From: Lactuca virosa
Lineage: Eukaryota > Streptophyta > Magnoliopsida > Asterales > Asteraceae
Direction: 5' to 3'
DNA: 64,000 nt
Assembly: GCA_928212115.1 (NCBI GenBank)
Contig: CAKMRJ010005412.1
Location: 246,068,681 to 246,132,680, forward strand
Shown here: piece by piece, positions 56,883-64,000 of the stretch
How positions within the stretch are numbered: the stretch's first letter is position 1
How the letters are laid out: each line of letters starts with the position of its first letter
The notes under the pieces: generated by a model
Databases searched by the model: none
What the model saw: the letters and a program-made list of their open reading frames with translations, nothing else
Told to the model about the DNA's origin: nothing
Translations under genes and position numbers: made by a program

Positions 56883-57540
56883 TGTTGGAACTTTGCTCTA
56901 CAAGATTACAATGTGGGACTTATCCCACATTGGTGGAAGAGAAAACTTTATCCTACTTTATAAGGTTTGTCCCACTCATTTATTAAAATGGATCAAGTAA
57001 TGGATTGACCAAATTGGGCTAGTAGTAGGCTTGGATTTTTGAATATTAATGGTCAAAGATAGGGCCTTGGGCCTTGGGGCTCTTGGGCTCTTCTTGACTA
57101 AATAATATTTTTATATATATAATCCGAATTTAGTTAGTCATTAATTAATTTTTATTTATTAATTATAAAATAAATTCTGTTAGATAAAAGATTAACTGCA
57201 GTTAGTTTTTTTAGCAGTTAATTTTGGTTGGTGGTTTATAACCACCATTGCAAGCCTATAAATGGAGGATTTCTGACAGAATTTAAGAGGCTAATGAACC
57301 ACAAACACTTTCTCTGAAAAATCGTTCTTGATGTCAAAAGGGATCATGGTGAATTTCGACAGATTCAAGATCTGTTCTTGAATTGGTTGTTGTATCCTCA
57401 AGACACACCCATTCCAGGGAAATTTTTGTCTTAGGACACTGCAAAAGCAGGCCTCAATCTGTATAATTTCGAGATTTAATTTCCTGTGTAATCAACATTC
57501 AAGTATGTTTTCTGTAATCTTATTCTTGTATTATATATAT

Positions 57541-57582
<42 letters not shown>

Positions 57583-57637
57583 AATTTCGTTTGTTTCATT
57601 TAAATTACTTTGTTGATTGTATACTTCTGTATTAACA
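56883..57637 (+). repeat. Copia LTR C
   Basis: TGTTGGAAC...TATTAACA. Relative to LTRs A and D it lacks about 36 bp near 57010, between two copies of AAATTGGG, a slippage-type deletion. It has a long, interrupted TA run at 57531-57580. Confidence 0.9.
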
Positions 57638-57665
57638 ATTTAAGACAGAAATCAAAGAGTGAAGA

Positions 57666-60600
57666 ATGGATCAAAAATCCATCATCAAAACACATGTAGA
57701 AAAGCATGAGAAATTCAAAGGCTCAGATTTTCGGAGATGGCAACAGATGATGTTGTTTTATCTAACAACTCTTCATGTTTCCAATGTTCTCACTGATGAT
57801 TCTCCCTCTCCTCCCACTGGGGTAACTACTGCAGAAGGAGTAACACCACCCACTGCAGCCCAATTGGCAGAACACCAAAGGGCAGTGGAAACTTGGAACA
57901 CAAATGAATATAATTGCAGAAATTATATTCTAAATGCCTTGGATGATTCCCTCTATGATATCTACTCTACCATCAACTGCAAGAGAGATATGGGAATCAC
58001 TGGAAAAGAAATACAAAACAGAAGTGGCATGTTCCAAGAAATTCGTGATTGGAAAATTCATGAATTTCAAGATGGTGGATACCAAATCTGTCCTCAAACA
58101 AGTGGAGGAAATTCAAGTCATTGCACATGATCTTGAAGTTGAAGGTATGTGTATAAACTCTAACTTTCTTGTTCGTTCAATCATTGAAAAACTTCCTCCT
58201 TCTTGGAAGAATTTCAAACTATATCTTAAACACTTAACTGATGACATGAGTTTTGAGCAACTTGTGTTGAGAATTCGTGTGGAAGAAGATAACAGATTGA
58301 ATGAGAAGGCAAATGCAAATTCCTTGGAACCAAGTGCAAAATTTGTTGGAGAAGCAAGTACTTCAAGGACAAAGCACAACAACAAGAAAGGGAAGCAAGG
58401 CTCCAAAAACTCTTCCAAAGATGGCAAAAATCATGGCCCTAACAAGAAGAATTTCAAGAAGAATTCTGGTCCATGCTATGTTTGTGGCAAAACTGGACAC
58501 AAGGCCAAAGATTGTAGATTCAGGAGGGGTCAAGGAGGAAACAATGGAGGGAACAATGGAAACAATGGTTGTAACTCTGGTGGAGGAAATTTTGGTCAAG
58601 CCAACATGGTTAAATCACCAAATCAGTTTGTTGATGTGATTCAAACCAACATGGTTAGCAATTGTGTGGATTGGTGGATTGATACTGGAGCCACAAGGAA
58701 CATTTGCCACTCCCGAACCATGTTTTCTACATACCAGAAAGTCTCAGATTCTGAACCAATGTTTATGGGGAATGGCTATACTGCAAAAGTTGAAGGAAAG
58801 GGAAAAGTGAAGCTGCAACTGACTTCTGAAAAAGAACTTATTTTAAGTGATGTTTTGCATGTTCCTGAAATTACTAAGAATTTGATTTCTGGTCCTATTC
58901 TTAGTAACAAATGTTTCAAACTTGTATTTGAGTCTGATAAGTTTGTTCTCACCAAGGGTGGGGTGTATGTTGGAAAGGGATACCTTAGTCAGGGTCTCTT
59001 CAAAGTCAGTGTCTTACCTCTGTACTATGGTGTTGAAACACCAAAAATGATGTACCAATGTTAATGCTAATGCAATAATGGGCACTACTAGCCCCTCTTC
59101 TATGTATATGCATGATCCTTCAATTTGTGGCATTCTCGTTTGGGACATGTCAATTTCGTTCTATTCAAAGAATGGCAAAACTTGGCATGTTACCAAAATG
59201 TTCATTAGATAAAAACATAAAATGTGAGGTTGTGTAGAATCAAAATTTTCACAACATCCTCATAAATCAGTTGAAAAATCTAATGAATACTTGGCTAATC
59301 CACTCTGATTATGTGATTTTAGAGCAACACCTACAACAGGAGGAAAGAACTATTATATATCTTTTATTGATGATTGCAGCAAATATTCTTATATTTATTT
59401 GTTAAATACCAAAGATTGAAGCCTGAATATTTTAAGAATTACAAGGTGGCTGAAGTTGAAAATCAACTTGACAAAAAAGATAAAAATTCTAAGGTCTGAT
59501 CGAGGAGGAGAATACGAATCCAAAGACTTTGTTGAATTTTGTTCTTTAAATGGTATTATACATCAAACAACTGCTCCATATACTCCTCAACAAAATGGAG
59601 TGCCAGAATGAAAGAATAGAACATTGAAAAACATGATTAATTCAATGTTAATTACTTCTGGAGCACCACATAATATGTGGGGAGATGCATGTCTTGCAGC
59701 AAATTCAATACTTAATAGAATTCCTCATAAAAAGAGTGATACATCACCCTATCATCTGTGGAAAGGGAGGTTACCCTCTTATAAAAGGATGAAAGTGTGG
59801 GGTTGCCTTGCTAAGGTACAAGTACCTCTTCCTAAGAGGACTAAACTTGGACCAAAAACCATAGATTGCATCTATCTTGGCCCTGCCATGAATAGTGCAG
59901 CCTATAGGTTTCTTGTGTTTGAATATGTTGATGATATCCATAACCAAACCATCATGGAATCAGCAGAGGCTGAATTCTTTGAAAATACTTTTCCTTTTAA
60001 GGATAAAGGGAAAGAGGTTAGCTGCTCTAGGAAAACACCTCTAGATGATGGACTAAATGATACCATTCCAGACAAAAGTTTACAATCAAATGAAGAGACT
60101 TCTTCTAAGGTTGAAGAAGAGAACTTAGAACCCAGAAGAAGCAAACGGGGAAAAATAGCCAAAGATTTTGGACCTGATTACATGACCTATGTACTGAATA
60201 AGGAACCACAAACCTACACAAGGATGTTATGGATTCGTCTGAAGCTCCCTTTTGGAAAGAGGCAATCAAAAGTGAGATTGATTCCATTGTGCAGAATAAC
60301 ACTTGGAAATTGGTAGATTTGCCACCAGGGCAAAAACCAATTGGGCACAAATGGATATTCAAGAAGAAGTTTAGACCTGATGGTACCATTGAGAAGTACA
60401 AAGCTCGTTTAGTAGCTAAAGGGTATCGTCAAAAAGAGGGTCAAGACTTCTTTGACACCTATTCACATGTTACAAGAATTACATCGATTCGCACATTAGT
60501 AGCAATTACAGCCATTCAGAATTTGGAAATACACCAAATGGATGTGAAAACTGCCTTCTTGTATGGTGAACTAGATGAAGAGATATATATCAACCAACCT

Positions 60601-61747
60601 GAAGGGTTTGTGGTTAAGGGTCAAGAAAACAAAGTTTGTAAGCTAGTTAGATCACTTTATGGACTAAAACAGGCTCCAAAGCAATGGCATGAGAAGTTTG
60701 ACAACACATTACTATCTAATGGATTTAGAATTAATGAATGTGATAAATGTGTTTATGTTAAACAATACAAAAATGCTTGTGTCATCATATGCTTGTATGT
60801 GGATGATATGCTTATAATGGGTACTAATTTGGATGTGATCAATCAAACCAAGAAAATGCTACACTCCTCCTTTTCCATGAAGGACTTGGGAGTAGTAGAT
60901 GTGATCCTTGGTGTAAGAGTTCAAAGAAGATCAGATGGTTATACTCTTACTCAGTCCCATTATATTGAAAGTGTACTTAAGAAGTTTGGACACTATGATG
61001 ACAAGCCGGTAGTCGCCCCTTTTGATCCTTCAAGTCATCTTAAGAAGAATAAAGGTGATACTGTAGCTCAGTTAGAATATACTCAAGTTCTTGGTAGCTT
61101 AATGTATATTATGAATTGTACTAGACCAGACTTGGCTTATAGTGTAAGTAGATTGAGTCGTTACTCCCACAATCCTGGGAAAGATCATTGGTATGCATTA
61201 GTGAGAATGCTTAGATATTTAAGGCATACAATGAATTATGGACTGCATTACACGAAATATCTTCCTGTTCTTGAGGGATATTGTGATGCAAATTGGATTT
61301 CCAATACTTCAGAGGCAAAATCCACAAGTAGATATGTGTTCACTCTTGGCGGAGCGACTATCTCTTGGAAATCATATAAGCAAACTGTGAATACTCGTTC
61401 TACAATGGAAGCAGAGTTTGTTGCTTTAGACAAAGCTGCTGAAGAAGCTGAATTGCTTAAAAGCTTCCTAGAAGGTATTTCTCTGTGGCCTCAACCTGTT
61501 ACTGCCATTGCCATACATTGTGATAGTATGGCTGCTCTTACTAGAGCACAAAGTCATATATACAATGGCAAGTCGAGACACATTAGGCGCCCGACATATT
61601 ACAATAAGAGACTTGCTGAAGAATGGAATCATTTCCATTATTTACATAAAGTCAAAGGAAAATATAGCTGATCCCTTGACAAAAGGCCTTAGTAGAGAGC
61701 AAGTTCTCTTCACATCGAGGGGAATGGGCTTAAAGCCAACACAATGA
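57666..61747 (+). pseudogene. Copia Gag-Pol, body 3, the most complete copy
   Basis: MDQKSIIKTHVEK opens at 57666. A two-base loss near 57975 shifts frame, and Gag continues to knuckle CYVCGKTGHKAKDC (about 58474). The protease follows with intact WIDTGATRN (about 58675) as far as 59064. Between about 59040 and 59640, covering the GAG-pre-integrase segment and integrase core, many one-base losses in homopolymers destroy the frame. It reopens at 59624 (LITSGAPHNMWGDACLAANS) to 60200. Reverse transcriptase and RNase H run in one frame of 480 codons from 60229 to about 61589, with YVDDMLIMG and CDANWISNTSEAKS; a one-base insertion in the RHIRR region shifts the last 50 codons, which end at 61747. 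Confidence 0.93.
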
Positions 61748-62341
61748 GTCACCACCTAGCGGAAACCTAACCTATCAACATTGGAGATCCCATGGTCTAG
61801 GTTCAATAGGAAAACTAGTTGGGGAAGACTCAAAGAACCACCAACACAAAGGTATGCTCACTCCTATGATATTATTTTGTGTTTTCCGTTGATGATATAG
61901 GGATGAATTCTTTATTCTTAATAATGCTGATAGCGTTTTATAGTGGAATAGTACGGATTGTTCCAGATTAGCATTACCTATGTGAGATGGATGTGAGGTC
62001 GCATCTTTGGGAGTTGATATGGATAAGCTCTCTAAAAGTCTCATGAAGAAAGGATCGTTCACGATCGAAAAGAACACAACGGTAAGAAATGAACCATGCT
62101 TAGATATGATATGTGTGATACTTCTTGTTTTTTATTCTACTATAAAAAGTGGTTAGTTCAAGACTCTAGTTCACTACCCACAAAGTAGATCCAAGTAGTA
62201 CTCTCTATGAAAGGTTCAAGTTTTCCAACACCTATTCAGATGCATGTCATATCTTACTTCCCTTATTTGAATATCAAAGTTCACTTATTTTCTATTCAAA
62301 TGTGGGGTATTCTTGGAGTTTGAATAGAAAATGTGGGGTAT
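61748..62341 (+). other. 3' untranslated part of copia body 3
   Basis: Matches the same segment in bodies 1 and 2. The duplicated purine tract is at 62301 and 62332. Confidence 0.75.
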
Positions 62342-63092
62342 TGTTGGAACTTTGCTCTACAAGATTACAATGTGGGACTTATCCCACATTGGTGGAAGAG
62401 AAAACTTTATCACACTTTATAAGGTTTTTCCCACTCATTATTCAAATGGATCAAGTAATGGGTTGAGAAAATTGGGTTTAGGTTGTGGTGTTGGACTAGT
62501 CAAATTGGGCTAGTAGTAGGCTTGGATTTTTGAATATTAATGGTTAAAGATAGGGCCTTGGCCCTTGGGGCTCTTGGGCTCTTCTTGACTAAATAATATT
62601 TTTATATATATAATCCGAATTTAGTTAGTCATTAATTAATTTTTATTTATTAATTATAAAATAAATTCTGTTAGATAAAAGATTAACTGCAGTTAGTTTT
62701 TTTAGCAGTTAATTTCGGTTGGTGGTTTATAACCACCATTGCAAGCCTATAAATGGAGGATTTCTGACAGAATTTAAGAGGCTAATGAACCACAAACACT
62801 TTCTCTGAAAAATCGTTCTTGATGTCAAAAAGGGATCATGGTGAATTTCGACAGATTCAAGATCTGTTCTTGAATTGGTTGTTGTATCCTCAAGACAGAC
62901 CCATTCCAGGGAAATTTTTGTCTTAGGACACTGCAAAAGCAGGCCTCAACCTGTATAATTCCGAGATTTAATTTCCTGTGTAATCAACATTCAAGTATGT
63001 TTTCTGTAATCTTAGTCTTGTATAATATATATATTTGAATTTCGTTTGTTTCATTTAAATTACTTTGTTGATTGTATACTTATGTATTAACA
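62342..63092 (+). repeat. Copia LTR D
   Basis: TGTTGGAAC...TATTAACA, with a short TA run. It is flanked by body 3 and body 4, so it is not the end of the array. Confidence 0.9.
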
Positions 63093-63120
63093 ATCTAAGA
63101 CAGAAATCAAAGAGTGAAGA

Positions 63121-64000
63121 ATGGATCAAAACTCCATCATCAAAACACATGTGGAAAAGCCTGAGAAATTCAAAGGCTCAGATTTTCGGAGATGGCAACA
63201 GAAGATGTTGTTTTATCTAACAACTCTTCATGTTTCCAATGTTCTCACTGATGATTCTCCCTCTCCTCCCACTGGGGTAACTACTACAGAAGGAGTAACA
63301 CCACCCAGTGCAGCCCAATTGGCAGAACACTAAAGGGCAGTGGAAACTTGGAACACAAATGAATATAATTGCAGAAATTATATTCTAAATGCTTTGGATG
63401 ATTTCCTCTATGATATCTACTCTACCATCACAACTGCAAGAGAGATATGGGAATCACTGGAAAAGAAATACAAAACAGAAGTGGCATGTTCCAAGAAATT
63501 CGTGATTGGAAAATTCATGAATTTCAAGATGGTGGATACCAAATCTGTCCTCAAACAAGTGGAGGAAATTCAAGTCATTGCACATGATCTTGAAGTTGAA
63601 GGTATGGGTATAAACTCTAACCTTCTTGTTGGTTCAATCATTGAAAAACTTCCTCTTTCTTGGAAGAATTTCAAACTATATCTTAAACACTTAACTGATG
63701 ACATGAGTTTTGAGCAACTTGTGTTGAGAATTCGTGTGGAAGAAGATAACAGATTGAATGAGAAGGCAGATGCAAATTCCTTGGAACCAAGTGCAAACTT
63801 TGTTGGAGAAGCAAGTACTTCAAGGACAAAGCACAACAACAAGAAAGGGAAGCAAGGCTCCAAAAACTCTTCCAAAGATGGCAAAAATCATGGCCCTAAC
63901 AAGAAGAATTCTGGTCCATGCTATGTTTGTGGCAAAATTGGACACAAGGCCAAATATTGCAGATTCAGGAGGGGTCAAGGAGGAAACAATGGAGGGAACA
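63121..64000 (+). pseudogene. Copia Gag, body 4, cut by the window end
   Basis: MDQNSIIKTHVEKPEKF opens at 63121 and reads through FRRWQQKMLFYLTT, intact where body 1 has a stop. TAA replaces a glutamine codon in AEHQRAV near 63331, a lesion not shared with the other bodies. Gag then continues in the same frame through LKQVEEIQVIAHDLE to knuckle CYVCGKIGHKAKYC near 63920. Twelve bases (four codons of the lysine-rich linker) are missing just before the knuckle. The rest lies outside the window. Confidence 0.92.

Larger units (their letters stand above)
48731..64000 (+). mobile_element. Tandem Ty1/copia array with shared LTRs, continuing past the window
   Basis: Four LTRs (48731-49507, 54212-54961, 56883-57637, 62342-63092) alternate with four bodies of one copia family. 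Each inner LTR has body sequence on both sides: a purine tract before it and the leader AATCTAAGACAG after it. No host DNA lies between units. Only the first LTR has a foreign left flank (GGCTATATAT). Unequal recombination between LTRs of sister or homologous copies would produce this. All bodies carry lesions. The end of the array is outside the window and should be followed by TATAT if the outermost duplication is intact. Confidence 0.93.

Overview
The window is plant nuclear DNA, almost certainly from a eudicot. It is about 64 kb of AT-rich sequence with no recognisable host gene. It is built from LTR retrotransposons nested inside one another, plus at least two DNA transposons. Several LTR families resemble repeats I associate with Asteraceae, but this is a weak recollection and not a sequence result. 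Every coding region that can be identified belongs to a transposon, and every one carries a stop, frameshift or deletion.

Layout. (1) 1-10162: the 3' end of a Ty3/gypsy chromovirus (integrase tail at 1-100 and 7668-8397, 3' LTR at 8412-10162). A complete minus-strand SIRE-like Ty1/copia derivative (101-7667, target duplication GTTGG) splits it exactly inside the integrase. (2) 10163-13665: AT-rich DNA with no gene. (3) 13666-34879: a solo LTR (duplication AACAC) split by a giant decayed gypsy element (14883-33711, duplication CCCTG). The gag of that element is itself split by a young, nearly intact minus-strand gypsy chromovirus (19976-28091, duplication TTATT). (4) 36165-45486: a non-autonomous Mutator-like element with long terminal inverted repeats and a 9-bp duplication, TATAATCAA. 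It is split by a gag-only LTR element (36388-44312, duplication TATAC) of the same family as the solo LTR. (5) 45496-48730: AT-rich DNA with a small hAT-like MITE. (6) 48731 to the end: a tandem array of one Ty1/copia family, LTR-body-LTR-body-LTR-body-LTR-body, with shared LTRs. Body 2 has lost about 2.8 kb and body 4 runs off the window.

How it works together. Nothing here is a host pathway. The autonomous-type elements encode Gag, protease, integrase, reverse transcriptase and RNase H. The gag-only and coding-poor elements would have depended on enzymes supplied elsewhere. Nesting plus LTR divergence gives a relative chronology: the solo LTR is older than the giant gypsy (LTRs visibly diverged), which is older than the nested chromovirus (about seven substitutions by eye between LTRs of about 1.4 kb).

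The most interesting non-coding signals are structural. The giant gypsy carries seven foldback modules with a conserved apical loop and co-varying arms. The SIRE-like element has hairpins whose loops are identical while their stems differ. A repeat of about 160-170 bp in U3 is shared by two LTR families, and its core motif recurs in a third.
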